Shown: piece after piece, positions 18,764-30,590 of the stretch
Layout of the letters: each line of letters starts with the position of its first letter
How positions within the stretch are numbered: position 1 is the first letter of the stretch
NCBI RefSeq assembly: GCF_021440345.1
Contig: NZ_JAKCNS010000024.1
Span: forward strand, 22,318 to 86,317
Direction of reading: 5' to 3'
Origin: Kluyvera intermedia
GTDB taxonomy: Bacteria; Pseudomonadota; Gammaproteobacteria; Enterobacterales; Enterobacteriaceae
Length of the DNA: 64,000 nucleotides
Notes under the pieces: generated by a model
What the model saw: only the letters and a program-made list of their open reading frames with translations
What the model was told of the DNA's origin: nothing
Database searches by the model: none
Translations under genes and position numbers: made by a program

Positions 18764-20602
18764 CTACGCCATTTCGGCGAAAATCGCCGTTAGCCCGCTG
18801 CGTCGTTCAGTGCGGGTCGCGATGGCCTGCGTCAGCAGATGTTCATCGGCATACAGCGACAGTCTGGATTTTGCACGTGTGATAGCGGTGTAGATAAGCT
18901 CGCGGCTCACCACCGGGACAATCTGCGTCGGCAGCACCAGCGCCGCGTGGGTGAACTCTGAGCCCTGAGATTTGTGTACCGTCATCACCCATGCGGTGTC
19001 GTGCTCCGGCAGGCGGCTGGGCTGCACGGATTTAATGGTACCGTCCGGCATCGGGAACCAGACGCGCGTCCCCTGCCCGCGATCCAATGCGATGCCGATA
19101 TCACCGTTAAACAGCCCCAGCGCGCTATCGTTGCGGGTGATCATCACCGGCCGCCCTTCATACCAGCGCGAATGGCGCTGCGGCACAATCTGTCGATGGC
19201 GCGTCAATATCTGTTCGAATTGCGTATTCAGCCCCGCGACGCCCCACGGCCCCTCGCGCAGCGCACACAGCAGCTGATATTCACCAAAGGCGGCCAGTAT
19301 CACCGCCGGCTCAGCCTGTTCACGCAGCAGCTGGAGATAATGCCCATAGCCGGCGCGCGCATCGTCGAGCATCGCGCCGTAATCTTCCGTTGTGCGCAGC
19401 GGCTTGAGTTCGATATCGCTAAATCCACGAGCAAAAACATCAGCAACGGCTTTTTTGTCGCCACGGTTTACCACGCTGGCAAGCTGCCCAATGCCGGAAT
19501 CGCTGCCGAAACGGTAGCTGGTACGCAGCAGGCACAGGCTGTCACGCAGCGCGCTCGCCGCGTTGCCCTCTCCGGCAGGAACCGGCGCGCCGACTAAACG
19601 ACTCAGCTCATGCGCACGTTCTTCGGTATAACCCGCGCTCACCCAGCCACAGATATCGCCCAGCACCGCTCCGGCTTCCACCGACGCCAGCTGGTCACGG
19701 TCGCCGAGGAAAATCACCCGCCCATGCGGCGGCAGCGCGTCAATCAGCCGCGCCATCATCGGCAGGTCAATCATTGAGGCTTCATCTACCACCAGCACAT
19801 CAAGGTGCAGCGGGTTATCCGCGTGGTAACGTAGCCTTTGGCTGCCGGGCTGCGCGCCCAGCAGGCGGTGCAGCGTGCTGGCATCCGTTGGCAGCATCGC
19901 CTTTTGTTCATCGCTCAGATCCAGCTTGCGCAGCGCGGCACCGAGTGATTCGGTTAATCGGGCCGCCGCTTTTCCGGTCGGCGCCGCCAGACGAATTCGG
20001 CACTTTTCCGTACCGGACATCTGCACCAGCGCCGCCAGCAGTTTGGCGACAGTCGTCGTTTTCCCGGTACCCGGACCACCGGAGATCACCGAAATTCGCC
20101 GCGTCAGCGCAACGGCGGCGGCAACTTTCTGCCAGTCCACCGTATCACTTGCCGGGAACAGCGCATTCAGCGTCGTCGCCAGCTGTCCCTCATCAACGGC
20201 AAACGGTGCCTGGGTATCACTAAAGAAACGCGCGACGGTCAGTTCGTTGTGCCACATGCGGTTTAAGTAGAGGCGCTCGCGGCTTAAAATCAGCGGTGAC
20301 GGGCGCTCTCCGTTGCTGACCGCCTGCGAATCCCGCAGCAACGTTTCCCAGTTCTCAGGCGCACCGGCGTCCGCGAACAGCTGTTGCCACAGCTCACGCG
20401 CGCGGCCTTTCGCCTGCATCGCTGGATTCAGGTGGGAAAGCGGCAGACAGACGTGCCCTTCCCCGGTATCGCGGCTCAGCATCGCAGCCGCCAGCATCAC
20501 CGCCGGATGTTCGTTCTGCGCCACCATTAGCGCAAACTGCACGTCCAGCGGGCGCAGCAACTTCAATTCGGCAGCCTCGAGTAGGCGTTGTTCGAGCGTC
20601 AT
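18764..20602 (-). CDS. recD: Exodeoxyribonuclease V subunit alpha RecD
   Basis: A 612-residue superfamily 1B helicase, the fast 5'-3' motor of RecBCD. Walker [21 protein letters not shown] is near residue 170 and Walker [18 protein letters not shown] near residue 265. The C-terminal [19 protein letters not shown] and [15 protein letters not shown] complete the helicase motifs. Its start overlaps the recB stop by four bases (ATGA), giving the recB-recD coupling known in E. coli. It converges on argA across a repeat pair. Confidence 0.97.
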   Translation of the reverse strand: MTLEQRLLEAAELKLLRPLDVQFALMVAQNEHPAVMLAAAMLSRDTGEGHVCLPLSHLNPAMQAKGRARELWQQLFADAGAPENWETLLRDSQAVSNGERPSPLILSRERLYLNRMWHNELTVARFFSDTQAPFAVDEGQLATTLNALFPASDTVDWQKVAAAVALTRRISVISGGPGTGKTTTVAKLLAALVQMSGTEKCRIRLAAPTGKAAARLTESLGAALRKLDLSDEQKAMLPTDASTLHRLLGAQPGSQRLRYHADNPLHLDVLVVDEASMIDLPMMARLIDALPPHGRVIFLGDRDQLASVEAGAVLGDICGWVSAGYTEERAHELSRLVGAPVPAGEGNAASALRDSLCLLRTSYRFGSDSGIGQLASVVNRGDKKAVADVFARGFSDIELKPLRTTEDYGAMLDDARAGYGHYLQLLREQAEPAVILAAFGEYQLLCALREGPWGVAGLNTQFEQILTRHRQIVPQRHSRWYEGRPVMITRNDSALGLFNGDIGIALDRGQGTRVWFPMPDGTIKSVQPSRLPEHDTAWVMTVHKSQGSEFTHAALVLPTQIVPVVSRELIYTAITRAKSRLSLYADEHLLTQAIATRTERRSGLTAIFAEMA

Positions 20603-23600
20603 GCTTTTACATCCTCTCCCGCAAACAGTGCATCCATTGCCGTAATCAGCGCTGGGTCAGGTCGGGTGGTGAAAATCCCCTGCTGTCCGGCCTCGCCGTC
20701 TACACCACGCAGGAACAGATAAATGACGCCACCAAAGTGCCGCTCGTAATCATAATCCGCAATGCGGTGGCGCAGATAGCGGTGCAGCGCCAGGGTATAG
20801 AGCTGATATTGCAGGTCATAGCGGTGCGCCTGCATGGCTTGCGCCATTGCCTGCGGGGTGTAGGCTTCACCGTTTTCCCCCAGATAGTTGGACTTGTAGT
20901 CCAGCAGGTAATAGCGCCCATCGTGACGGAAGACCAGGTCGATAAAGCCCTTCAGCATGCCGCGAACCTGGCGGAAATCCAGCTCTGGGCAGCCCGCGGA
21001 TAACGGATCATAGCGGCGGGTTAAGGCGTCCAGCGCGCGCGCATCGAGCGCTTTGGTAATCGGTAGATAAAATTCCATCTCGACCTGTTTTTGCCGGGCG
21101 CTGAGCTGATTGAGTGCAATCCCGCTTTCTGCCAGCGGGGCTGCCAGCACCTGCGAAATCCACTCGGTTAACACCGGCTCCCACTCTTCGCCGAAGCCAT
21201 TGCTTTGCAGCTTTTCACGCATCCATGCCGGGTCAATCGGCTGGGTGAAGTCGAGATCTTCAAACAGACTATGCAGGAAAGTCCCCGGTGAAGCCCCGCG
21301 CGGGAAGTTGTGCGGCGTCATCGCCGGCTCCGGCTGAGCATCACCGGTACCCACGGCATCGATATCCAGGCGCGGCAGCAAATCCTGCGCCACGCTGTGC
21401 CCGCTTTGCTGCAGGCCGGAATAGCTGGTCACCCGCCAGTCATCGAATACCCGGCGAAGCACCTGCCGCGCCGCCAGTTCAGGCATCCCGGCCTGCTCCG
21501 GCTGCCAGCGGCTATCGTCCGGCGGCGTGACGGGTGTTAGCGCAATATGTTCGTCGCACAACGCGCGTAGACAGGCTTCAAGGCCAGCGGCGGTCAGCAC
21601 CTCGCCTTTTTGCAGCAGCCGCCCCGGCGCGCTGTGATGTAATTCGGTATCAGTCGGTTTATCGCTACGCCGCGCGGTTAACGGCGCAATGCCAAGGCTA
21701 CAGTGCCAGACGGCGCGGGTTAAGGCCACGTACAGCAGGCGCAGATCCTCCGCCAGGCGTTCGGCTTCCGCCAGCTCAAGGCTCTCATCGCTTTCGTTGA
21801 GATCGAGTACCGCAGCAAAGGATTCCCGGTCGTGATAAAACGCCTGCTTCTCTTTACGGAAACGGGCGATAAACGGCAGCCAGACCAGCGGATACTCCAG
21901 CCCTTTCGATTTGTGTATGGTGACAATCTGCACCAGGTGTTTGTCGCTCTCCAGACGCATCTGCTGGCTGGAAGCGTTGGTGTCCGGCTCAGCCACCTGT
22001 TGGTTCAGCCAGCGCACCAGCGCATGCTCGCTTTCAAGCTGGGTCGCCGCTTCTTGCAGCAGCTCACTGAGATGCAGGATATCGGTTAAACGCCGCTCGC
22101 CGCCGTGGGTGGCCAGCAGGTTTTCCGCCAGCGAGCGCGCACTCATCAGGGCGCGAATCATCGGCATCACGCCGCGGCGCTGCCAGATATTACGGTACTC
22201 GGTAAATTCTTCCACCAGCGTATCCCAGGCGTTCTCGTCCAGGTTTAGCCGTTCGATATCCCGCGCATTGAGGCCAAACATTGATGTTGCCAGCGCACTG
22301 CGCAGGGTATTTTCGCGCTCCGGCGTCAACACCGCCTGCAGCACCCACAGCAGCTCCTGCGCTTCCGGGGTTTCAAATACGCTGTCGCGGTTTGACAGAT
22401 ACACCGACGGGATTGCCAGCGCATTCAACGCATCGCGAATCAGCGACGCTTCCTGGCGATTACGCACCAGCACCGTGATATCAGAAGCCTGAACCGGGTG
22501 AGCTTTATCACCACGCCACAGCAGCGCCGTGCCGCGCTGGCCAGCGGTGAGCCAGTCACGAATTTGCGCCGCGCACTGCTGGGCCATCACGTTTTGGTAA
22601 TCCCCCGCGCTGACCCCTTCACCGGGCATCAACCACAGGTTCATTGCCGGCTGTTTTTCACCGTCGATCTCAAAGCGCAGCGAGGCGTTTTTATCCGCCG
22701 ATTGGACCGGCAGGAACGGAATATCGCGGAACATAAAGGGGTTATCAACCAGCCCAAACAGGCGGTTGACGCTCTCAACCATCCCCGGCGCCGAACGCCA
22801 GTTGGTGTCGAGCGTGTAATGCGCGGCCACGTCGCTGCGCGCGCGCATGTAGGTGAAGATATCGGCGCCGCGGAAGGCGTAGATGGCCTGTTTTGGGTCG
22901 CCAATCAGCAGCAGCGCGGTCTCCGGCTGCTGTCGCCAGATACGGCGGAAAATACGGTACTGCTGCGGGTCGGTATCCTGGAATTCATCAATCATCGCCA
23001 CCGGGAAACGCTGGCGAATGGCGGCCGCCAGCGCATCACCGCTGTCGCCGTGCAGGGCTTCATCGAGACGGCTCAGCATATCATCAAAGCCCAGCTCACC
23101 GCGACGGCGCTTCTCACGCGCCACCGCATCACGTATTTCCGTCATCGCCTGGGCAATAACCAGATCGTTAAGAGTCAGCGGCGAATCCAGCAGCCGTTCG
23201 ATAGCGCTGAATAAGGGGTGCGTTGGTACTTCCCCGCCCGCTTTGGTGCGTTCGACGAGGAACGGCTGGCTGAATTTTTCCAGCGCATCGGGCAACTGGT
23301 AGTTTTGCGTCTCTTCCTGCGCCCAGCTGCTGATTTTGTCGATCCACTTGCCCTGATTGCCCCGGTTAAACTTACGCCTATCAATACCTGAGTTTTCCAG
23401 CAGCGCATCCAGCTCGCCTACGTGCGTTAGCCACAGCTGTTTGATCTCCCCGATCTGCGCGAGGATCTTTTGATGGCGGGATTCCAGCGTTTCCGCATCG
23501 CTTATCGGCATTTTGAGCTGCGGCGCTTCGCCCTGCAGGTAGCGATCGATGGACTTCAGCAGATCCTGCGGCCCTTTCCAGGACTCGACAATCACCTGTG

Positions 23601-24138
23601 CGATCTCGCGGTTCAACGGATAGCAGTGGCGTCGCCAGAAGTCAGCGCAGGCCTGGTAGCGCAGCTGAGATTCGTCTTCGATCAGCTGCTGTTCAAACAG
23701 CATGCCGGATTCAAAAGCGTTAAGGCTGAGCATCCGCTGGCAGAAGCCGTGAATGGTAAAGACCGCCGCATCGTCCATCTGACGCTCGGCCAGCAGCAGC
23801 ACGCTCGCCGCCTGCTGGAGATCGTCGATTTCTGCCAGCAAGCTGGCATAGAGGGGATTATCGGTGGCGTTACGCAGGCAGGCGACGCGCAGTTCGTGGA
23901 TGTTGCTACGAATGCGCCCGCGCAGCTCTTCGGTGGCGGCCTCGGTGAAGGTCACCACCAGCAGTTCTTCAACGTTGACCGGCCGGGGATAGGCAGCCTC
24001 GCCGCCAAGCCCCAGCAGAAGCCGCAGGTAGAGTGCGGCGATGGTGAAGGTTTTTCCGGTGCCCGCTGAGGCTTCAATCAGGCGCTCGCCAAGAAGGGGT
24101 AAGCGCAGGGGATCAAGGGACTCGGCGGTATCGGTCAT
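20599..24138 (-). CDS. recB: Exodeoxyribonuclease V subunit beta RecB
   Basis: An 1179-residue UvrD-like 3'-5' helicase with a C-terminal nuclease, acting in double-strand break repair and destruction of foreign linear DNA. Walker [17 protein letters not shown] is at residues 21-36, Walker [17 protein letters not shown] near residue 400, and [19 protein letters not shown] in motif V. The nuclease domain carries [20 protein letters not shown] with the catalytic Asp and Lys near residue 1080. The start [10 protein letters not shown] overlaps the ptrA stop by four bases; a further upstream ATG lies inside ptrA. Confidence 0.97.
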   Translation of the reverse strand: MTDTAESLDPLRLPLLGERLIEASAGTGKTFTIAALYLRLLLGLGGEAAYPRPVNVEELLVVTFTEAATEELRGRIRSNIHELRVACLRNATDNPLYASLLAEIDDLQQAASVLLLAERQMDDAAVFTIHGFCQRMLSLNAFESGMLFEQQLIEDESQLRYQACADFWRRHCYPLNREIAQVIVESWKGPQDLLKSIDRYLQGEAPQLKMPISDAETLESRHQKILAQIGEIKQLWLTHVGELDALLENSGIDRRKFNRGNQGKWIDKISSWAQEETQNYQLPDALEKFSQPFLVERTKAGGEVPTHPLFSAIERLLDSPLTLNDLVIAQAMTEIRDAVAREKRRRGELGFDDMLSRLDEALHGDSGDALAAAIRQRFPVAMIDEFQDTDPQQYRIFRRIWRQQPETALLLIGDPKQAIYAFRGADIFTYMRARSDVAAHYTLDTNWRSAPGMVESVNRLFGLVDNPFMFRDIPFLPVQSADKNASLRFEIDGEKQPAMNLWLMPGEGVSAGDYQNVMAQQCAAQIRDWLTAGQRGTALLWRGDKAHPVQASDITVLVRNRQEASLIRDALNALAIPSVYLSNRDSVFETPEAQELLWVLQAVLTPERENTLRSALATSMFGLNARDIERLNLDENAWDTLVEEFTEYRNIWQRRGVMPMIRALMSARSLAENLLATHGGERRLTDILHLSELLQEAATQLESEHALVRWLNQQVAEPDTNASSQQMRLESDKHLVQIVTIHKSKGLEYPLVWLPFIARFRKEKQAFYHDRESFAAVLDLNESDESLELAEAERLAEDLRLLYVALTRAVWHCSLGIAPLTARRSDKPTDTELHHSAPGRLLQKGEVLTAAGLEACLRALCDEHIALTPVTPPDDSRWQPEQAGMPELAARQVLRRVFDDWRVTSYSGLQQSGHSVAQDLLPRLDIDAVGTGDAQPEPAMTPHNFPRGASPGTFLHSLFEDLDFTQPIDPAWMREKLQSNGFGEEWEPVLTEWISQVLAAPLAESGIALNQLSARQKQVEMEFYLPITKALDARALDALTRRYDPLSAGCPELDFRQVRGMLKGFIDLVFRHDGRYYLLDYKSNYLGENGEAYTPQAMAQAMQAHRYDLQYQLYTLALHRYLRHRIADYDYERHFGGVIYLFLRGVDGEAGQQGIFTTRPDPALITAMDALFAGEDVKA

Positions 24139-27020
24139 TCGTTCTCTCGTCTTAAGGGTAAGGATTGCTGCAACGCGGTGATGCTCTGCCACACCTTCCA
24201 GCCTTCAGGGTGCGCATAGTCAACTTTGCCGTTCTGGCTGCCGGAAACCTGTGACAGTACCGTCATCCCCTGCGGCGCAACCACCGCCTGGTGGAAGAAG
24301 TCGGCCAGCTTTTGCGGCGTTAACAGCTTAATTTGGGCCACTACTTTAGCACGTGAATCAAAAGCCATATTACCGCGATCGAAATCTTTGCTCAGCTGCG
24401 AGGCTTCATCGCCGAGGGTTTGCGGCGCTTGCAGCATGTCGGCAATCACCGCCTGTTGGATTTGGGCAAACTCTTCCGGTTTCATCGTCCGCAGCTTCTG
24501 TTCCGCAGTCGGGAAGAAGGCCTTAAAGCGTTCCCACAGGAAGGCCGGCTGTTTTTCGTTACTTTGCAGCAGGAAGCCCATGCCCCACTGGCGACCAATG
24601 TTCATGGAGAAGGCAAACACCGCATAGCCCAGCTGCTCTTCGGTACGCAGTTGGGTGTAGAACCACGGCTGGATGATTTGCGCCAGCATTGCGCTTGCCG
24701 CCGAACTTGAGAATTCATCGACATTTGCTGGAACGAACACCGCCGCCAGCGCCGAGTCAGTGCTGCTACCCGTTTTCTCAAAGATGGCGTTCTGCTGTTT
24801 ATCGACCAGTACGTCTTTGTTACGACACCATTCGTTGCCGTGAGCGCCAAGCTGCAACTGCACGTTACGTGCAAGCGTTGTCGACTGCTCGCGGCTCAGG
24901 TTGCCAATCACCATAAATTCAGGACGCCCGCCCGCTTTAAGCTGGTCGCGATAATCCATCACCTCTTTTAAGGTGATGGACGGCAGCAGCGCTTTGCGTT
25001 CGTCGCGCTGGAAATACGGCACCTGGGAGACCATCTGAATCGGCATAATGGCCTGTTCGTAGGCTTTGCCCTTCTCCGCCGAATCCATCATCTGCTTGTA
25101 CCAGGACTTGGCCTGCTCAAGCTGTTCTTCGGTTGCCGTGTAGCTGAAATAGCCCTGCAGCAGCGCATCGAAAAGCTGCGGCAGACGCTGGGTGTAGCCG
25201 TTGGCGTTGAGCATCAAACCATTGTTGGCACCGGTTGAGAAGCTGATCCCGCCGACGGCGGCCTGATTGCTGAGCTGATCCAGCGCAATGCCCGCCAGAT
25301 AATCATTGAGGGCAAACATCACCTGACTTTTGGCGCTATCCATCGCCTGCGGGTTACGCAAGATCATGGTGATATCAGCCTTCGGTTCGAGGCCGAAATA
25401 GCGGCTTGGCATGTACACCAGACGCAGTTCGGGCTCATCAACGATAAGCTGCGGATGATCGGCGCTTTTCTCAGGCTTAATCAGCGTGAAGTCGTCCGGA
25501 ATATACGGGTTCAGTTGCGGCAGGCTAAGGTCAATAGCACCAGACTCTTTCTGCCATTTGGCGAAGGTATCGGCGCTGATTTTGTCGACCTGATACGGTG
25601 CATCAACGAAGTAGGCCACTTTGTTATGCGGCTCTTTCGGGCTGATGTACCAGATACGGGCATTCTGTGGGGTCATCATCGCCAGACGCTCTTTTACCGC
25701 CTGCGGGTCATAGCGGTCAGCGATGTTGACGACATCCAGTGTGTGCTGCACCGGCACGCGGATCATCGTGTCAGCCAGCCACTCAACGTAGTCCATGTTG
25801 CGGTTAATCGATGGATAGCGGAAGTCGAGATCCAGCACATGGGCCAGTTCGTCGAAGTAGCTCTTGTCGATACCTTTGTCACGCATCACATCAAGGTAGC
25901 GGAAAATAGCGGCGACAACTTCGTCGCGATGGGCAAGGCCTTTGTCGGTCAGAGTCGCAGAGATCGCCAGCACGCCGCTGTTGCCGTTCACTACCGGATC
26001 GGAGTCGGCGCGAATACCTTCCACCAGCCCCTGCTTTTGCAACCAGTCGGATAAGGTTCCCGGCGTACGGTTGCCGATCATATAGGTGATCAATTCATCG
26101 GTTTTACTGCGGAATTGGGCGGAGTTGTTGTCGATACGAAACTCGACGCGCAGCACTTTGCGCGGCAGCGCCGGCACGTAGTGAATGACGATGCCCTTTT
26201 GCGCATCGGTGACGACAGGAACGGTGATTTCCGGGCGTTCAATGTCTTTATTTGGTACGCGGCCATAGGTCTGTGCAGCCATTTTTGCCAGCTCAGGCAG
26301 CGGCTTATTGCTGTAAATCACCGCCTTCATCAGGTTGGCGGAGTAGTACTTGTCACGGAATGCCAGCAGCGCATCGTAGACCGGGCTATTAGGTTTGTCG
26401 CTCAGCGTTTCCAGATTGCCGCCAGAGAAGCGCGCGCCGGGGTGCGCCGGGTTGATGGTTTCGGCACTCACCTGCGCCATGCGCATACCGTCACGGGTAC
26501 GCGCCATGGTCAGCTCGGCATTCACCGCGTTGCGCTCGCGGTCGACGTATTTTTTATCCAGCAGCGGCGCAGCAATGGCATCGGCAAGCCGGTCGACCGC
26601 GCCTTGAAGAGCATCGTTCTCCACTTCCAGATAGAAAGCGGTGCGGTACGGCGCGGTACTCGCATTGTGGCTGCCGCCGTGCATTTTTAAGAATTCGGCA
26701 AGATTGTCAGGCTGCGGGTAGTTTTTTGAGCCCATCAGCGTCATGTGCTCAAGATAGTGCGCCAGACCCGGATGAGAGTCAGGATCTTCCAGCGAGCCGA
26801 TTGGCACCACCAGCGCCGACAGTGATTTCACCGCCTGCGGGTCGGAGACCAGCAGAACAACCATGTTGTTATCCAGCGTAATCGCCTGATACTGGCGAGT
26901 ATCCTTTTCGCTCTTACGGATGGTTTCCTTAATCGGTTGCCACCCGGTGTCTGCCTGACCGACGGTCGCCCAAAGGGCAGTGACTAAAACAACAATACTC
27001 AACCAGATACTGCGGGGCAT
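24135..27020 (-). CDS. ptrA: Protease III (pitrilysin), periplasmic zinc metallopeptidase
   Basis: A 961-residue M16 metallopeptidase that degrades small peptides in the periplasm. A signal peptide covers about residues 1-23 (WLSIVVLVTALWATVGQADT). The inverted zinc motif HxxEH is HYLEH at residues 88-92, and a glutamate in the ERNAVNAELTMAR segment gives the third ligand. The gene lies between recC and recB, as in E. coli, and its stop is coupled to recB. It has no role in recombination; the linkage is a conserved operon arrangement. Confidence 0.97.
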   Translation of the reverse strand: MPRSIWLSIVVLVTALWATVGQADTGWQPIKETIRKSEKDTRQYQAITLDNNMVVLLVSDPQAVKSLSALVVPIGSLEDPDSHPGLAHYLEHMTLMGSKNYPQPDNLAEFLKMHGGSHNASTAPYRTAFYLEVENDALQGAVDRLADAIAAPLLDKKYVDRERNAVNAELTMARTRDGMRMAQVSAETINPAHPGARFSGGNLETLSDKPNSPVYDALLAFRDKYYSANLMKAVIYSNKPLPELAKMAAQTYGRVPNKDIERPEITVPVVTDAQKGIVIHYVPALPRKVLRVEFRIDNNSAQFRSKTDELITYMIGNRTPGTLSDWLQKQGLVEGIRADSDPVVNGNSGVLAISATLTDKGLAHRDEVVAAIFRYLDVMRDKGIDKSYFDELAHVLDLDFRYPSINRNMDYVEWLADTMIRVPVQHTLDVVNIADRYDPQAVKERLAMMTPQNARIWYISPKEPHNKVAYFVDAPYQVDKISADTFAKWQKESGAIDLSLPQLNPYIPDDFTLIKPEKSADHPQLIVDEPELRLVYMPSRYFGLEPKADITMILRNPQAMDSAKSQVMFALNDYLAGIALDQLSNQAAVGGISFSTGANNGLMLNANGYTQRLPQLFDALLQGYFSYTATEEQLEQAKSWYKQMMDSAEKGKAYEQAIMPIQMVSQVPYFQRDERKALLPSITLKEVMDYRDQLKAGGRPEFMVIGNLSREQSTTLARNVQLQLGAHGNEWCRNKDVLVDKQQNAIFEKTGSSTDSALAAVFVPANVDEFSSSAASAMLAQIIQPWFYTQLRTEEQLGYAVFAFSMNIGRQWGMGFLLQSNEKQPAFLWERFKAFFPTAEQKLRTMKPEEFAQIQQAVIADMLQAPQTLGDEASQLSKDFDRGNMAFDSRAKVVAQIKLLTPQKLADFFHQAVVAPQGMTVLSQVSGSQNGKVDYAHPEGWKVWQSITALQQSLPLRRENE

Positions 27021-27072
27021 TCACGGACCTCACCATTAACAAATACTGCTAACAAATCTTAATGCTTGTGCA

Positions 27073-27140
27073 GGTAGCCCGGTCAGCGCACCTTACCGGG
27101 GGCGTCCCGGAACAGGGCAAACAGCCTGGTCCGGGCTACC
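27073..27140. repeat. REP-like palindrome between recC and ptrA
   Basis: GGTAGCCCGG (27073-27082) and CCGGGCTACC (27131-27140) are perfect reverse complements flanking a GC-rich loop that holds further CCGG repeats. This matches the arms of enterobacterial REP/BIME elements. It lies in the 186-base gap downstream of recC and upstream of ptrA, where it could affect mRNA stability or uncouple the two genes. Confidence 0.75.
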
Positions 27141-27206
27141 TCTCATCAGTCCGTGACGCGTTGCGCATAGTAATTCAACGGCTAGATTTGCGCAATTTTT
27201 ATACAA

Positions 27207-30200
27207 TCATGTTGACTGATTAAAGCGAAATACGGGAAGCAAGTACGGCGTCGTTTGTTCGATAACAGCCTCATACTGCGCGGGTTCCAGGGTACGCCAC
27301 AGGCGTTGATACCAGACATCGGCCCCTTCGCCGCTTACCACCATATTGCCTTCGTACGCTTGCAAAAATTTACTGCGCGCTTTTTGCAGCGTCTCTGTAT
27401 CTCTTAAGATGGCATCATTTTCGGCATCGTAACAGGCTTTTATCCACGCCCCGCCGCTCTCAGGTAAAAACAGCAGCGGCTGGCACATCCCCTGACGATA
27501 GCCTTTAACCAACTGGGCCAGATAGGCGTTAGCCTCATCAACCGCCAGCGGAGGGAAGCACCATTCACCCTCTTTTCTCAGCAGCAGCCGGCTTTCACCC
27601 TTGCCGCCGCTAGCACAGTAGACAAGGTGTTCCAGCCAAAGTTGCATCCCTTGTGAAACGCTAAGCAAAGATGGCCGCCAGCGCAACAGCCCATTCTCCT
27701 GAACCTGCGGCAACCATCCGGTTATGTTAACCCCGTCGCATTCGAGATCGATTTCCATACTCTGCCCTGCCCGGCGGTATTCAATTACCCGGCTGGCTAG
27801 CGCACTCATCTCCTGATGCTGTGCCTGCCAGGCTATTTCACCAAACGGGCCGTAGGGCAACTCACCTGCCGCACGATAACGACGGTACATCCGATCCGGC
27901 TCCTGCTGTTCAATCAGGGTATTCAGCAGTTGCTGGTTAAGCTGATAACGCGTCAGCCCTTCAAGAGTGAACGGTTCAGTATCGGGGATATCGCTCTCTT
28001 CGCTGCGGAAATTGACCTGAAGCCGTAGCTGGAAGAACGCCCGCACCGGGTGACGCCAGAAGCGCTGCAGCTGCTCCAGCGGCAGCGTGGGGAGATCCTG
28101 CGGTGCCAGCGGCTGGATAAAGTCGGCGTGGGCCTCTCCCTGCTGGCTGGCCGCCGCCAGCCACTCCCGGGCATAGCTTTGCTGTTCATCGGCCTGATAG
28201 TTTTCGGCGTCGAACGGCATACGGCTGTGCTGGTGCATAATGTGCTTCTTGACCCGCTGTTCGCTTTCGTCGCAGTTCAGCGTTTCATCACCCGCCAGGC
28301 AGTGGCTCTGACCGATGTAGTCTAAGAGTTCCTGAACCAGCACCGACGGATAGCGTTCACTGTTGTCCTGGATGGAACGGCCGATGTAGCTAATATAGAG
28401 CGCTTTCTCTGCCGACATCATCGCTTCAAGGAACAGGTAGCGGTCATCGTCACGGCGGCTACGGTCACCACGCACCGGCTTTTGGCTCATCAGGTCAAAG
28501 CCGAGCGGCGCCAGCGCACGCGGGTAAATACCGTCGTTCATCCCCAGCAGGCACACCACTTTGAAGGGGATTGAACGCATTGGCATCAGGGTACAAATAT
28601 TGATAGGCCCGGCGAGGAAGCGCTGGCTGATGCGCTCCTGGTCAAGACGCTGCCCCAGTTCATCACGCAGCAGCGACAGCGGCACTTCACCAGCGTACTG
28701 CGACTGAACGCCCTGAGCGATTATCGCCTGCCACTGCTGCTCAATCAGCGTCAGCGCCGCTTCCGTGTCCTGATCCGGTAAGAAGAAATCATTGAGCATT
28801 TCACGGCACACCGGCAGCCACTCTTCCAGCGAACGCGCCTGCGTCAGCACCTGCCGCCAGCGGTTAAGCTGCATCAGCAATGAGGCCAGATGGCCTACCA
28901 GTTCGGCAATCAGGCCGCTGGATTCGTCGTACGGCAAAACATCCTGCCATTCGCCCTGACTGCTCTCCATGGCATAGCCCAGTAACATACGCGTCAGGCC
29001 AAAGCGCCAGGTGTGTTGCCCGGTGGCTGGCAGATCCAGTTCGCGGACGTTATCGTCGTCCATCCCCCAGCGCACGCCGGATTCGTTAACCCACTGACGA
29101 AGATACAAAAGCCCCGCTTCATCAATATTAAAGCGCACGGCCAGTACCGGAACGTCGAGCAGCGCCAGCACATCTTCACTGGTAAAGCGGCTATCCGGCA
29201 GCGACAGCAGGGTGATAAAGGCCTGCATCGCCGGGTGCGCCTGGCGGGCGCGGCGGTCAGAAATCGCGTACGGCAAATAGCGCTCGCCGGTAGCGCTGCC
29301 GAATACGGCCTGGATGAACGGGCTGTAGCTGTCGATATCCGCCACCATCACGATGATGTCGCGCGGCGTCAGCGTAGGGTCTGCTTCCAGCATTGCGAGC
29401 AGACGATCGTGCAGAATTTCCACCTCGCGCTGCGGGCTATGGCAGACATGAACGGTCAGGCTACGGTCATCCAACGCCAGCGGGCGTTTGTTGCCGCTGT
29501 GGGCAAACTCTTCGGCTGTCCGCCCGGCGATAGCGCTATTTTTCAGCTCCAGTACGTCGTACTGGAGGTTGTGTAGCAGATTATCCGGTTCGATATCGAC
29601 AAACGCATCCAGCTCCTGATAGCGCTCAAGCTCCGCCAGCAGGTAGATATAGTCGCGCCCCAACTTGCCCCAGGAGGCCAGCATCGGGTTGCCCACATCC
29701 TGTTCACCGTCGTCGTTAAATAGCCCCGGCGCGCTTTGAGAGTCCTGGAACAGCGGCAGTTCCCGCTGTTCGCGGTAGTGGCGACGCTGACGCGCCATTA
29801 ATCGGGCCAGAAACGCAGGATCTTTAATATCGCCCCAGTAATAGCGGCATGGGTTGGTGAACAGCACGTAGATATCGATGTGCTTGCCGAGCGCCTGTAG
29901 CGCGTGCAGATACACCGGCGGCAGCGCGGAGATACCGCAAATAAACACCCGTGGCGGCAAACCGGCCGGCGGCTCGCTGCTGTTTTCCAGCGTATCGATA
30001 AAGCGTTGATAGAGGTTGGCACGGTGCCACAGCGGTTGTCCGAGCGCCGCGGTGTGCTCCACCAGCGCTTTCCACAGCGGCGCCTGCCACTGCTGGGCTT
30101 CACCCACGCCGTCAACCAATTGCCCAGCCTCCCACTCGGTCAGCCACTGAGGACGGTAAACCAGATATTGGTCGTAGAGATCCGCTACGCGCGAAGCCAA

Positions 30201-30578
30201 CTGGAACAGTTTGCGCTTGTCGGCGTCATCGGTCAGATAATGGCGCAATGGCGTAAAAGCTTCGTTATCAAGCATCCCCGGCAGCAGCGTCATCAGCTTC
30301 CAGCTCATACTCTGCTTGTTAAAGGCGCTTTCGCCGGGGATCTCGGGCAACACGCGGGTGAACATGTCCCAGATAAAACTCGCAGGAAGCGGGAAGTCGA
30401 TGTTGGCAGCAATACCGAAACGCTGCGATAGCGTCATCTGTAGCCACTGCGCCATCCCGGTACTTTGCACGAGGATCATTTCAGGCTCGAAAGGGTCAGC
30501 CAGCCGGTCCTGCTCAACGATAAATTCCATCAATGCTTCCAGCACATCCAGACGGTTGGAGTGGTAGACCCGTAACAT
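27207..30578 (-). CDS. recC: Exodeoxyribonuclease V subunit gamma RecC
   Basis: An 1123-residue subunit that has an inactive helicase fold and recognises Chi in the RecBCD complex. The N-terminus MLRVYHSNRLDVLEALMEFI, LVQSTGMAQWLQMTLSQRFG and the middle block MRSIPFKVVCLLGMNDGIYP are conserved RecC segments. No Walker A motif is present, as expected. It is the first gene of the recC-ptrA-recB-recD run and begins 12 bases after the ppdC stop. Its length is within one residue of E. coli RecC. Confidence 0.97.
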   Translation of the reverse strand: MLRVYHSNRLDVLEALMEFIVEQDRLADPFEPEMILVQSTGMAQWLQMTLSQRFGIAANIDFPLPASFIWDMFTRVLPEIPGESAFNKQSMSWKLMTLLPGMLDNEAFTPLRHYLTDDADKRKLFQLASRVADLYDQYLVYRPQWLTEWEAGQLVDGVGEAQQWQAPLWKALVEHTAALGQPLWHRANLYQRFIDTLENSSEPPAGLPPRVFICGISALPPVYLHALQALGKHIDIYVLFTNPCRYYWGDIKDPAFLARLMARQRRHYREQRELPLFQDSQSAPGLFNDDGEQDVGNPMLASWGKLGRDYIYLLAELERYQELDAFVDIEPDNLLHNLQYDVLELKNSAIAGRTAEEFAHSGNKRPLALDDRSLTVHVCHSPQREVEILHDRLLAMLEADPTLTPRDIIVMVADIDSYSPFIQAVFGSATGERYLPYAISDRRARQAHPAMQAFITLLSLPDSRFTSEDVLALLDVPVLAVRFNIDEAGLLYLRQWVNESGVRWGMDDDNVRELDLPATGQHTWRFGLTRMLLGYAMESSQGEWQDVLPYDESSGLIAELVGHLASLLMQLNRWRQVLTQARSLEEWLPVCREMLNDFFLPDQDTEAALTLIEQQWQAIIAQGVQSQYAGEVPLSLLRDELGQRLDQERISQRFLAGPINICTLMPMRSIPFKVVCLLGMNDGIYPRALAPLGFDLMSQKPVRGDRSRRDDDRYLFLEAMMSAEKALYISYIGRSIQDNSERYPSVLVQELLDYIGQSHCLAGDETLNCDESEQRVKKHIMHQHSRMPFDAENYQADEQQSYAREWLAAASQQGEAHADFIQPLAPQDLPTLPLEQLQRFWRHPVRAFFQLRLQVNFRSEESDIPDTEPFTLEGLTRYQLNQQLLNTLIEQQEPDRMYRRYRAAGELPYGPFGEIAWQAQHQEMSALASRVIEYRRAGQSMEIDLECDGVNITGWLPQVQENGLLRWRPSLLSVSQGMQLWLEHLVYCASGGKGESRLLLRKEGEWCFPPLAVDEANAYLAQLVKGYRQGMCQPLLFLPESGGAWIKACYDAENDAILRDTETLQKARSKFLQAYEGNMVVSGEGADVWYQRLWRTLEPAQYEAVIEQTTPYLLPVFRFNQST

Positions 30579-30590
30579 ATTCGCTCCTGA

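Noticed and set aside
22498..23214. Plus-strand open frames antisense to recB
   Set aside because: The recB protein is full-length and conserved throughout, so these are shadows.
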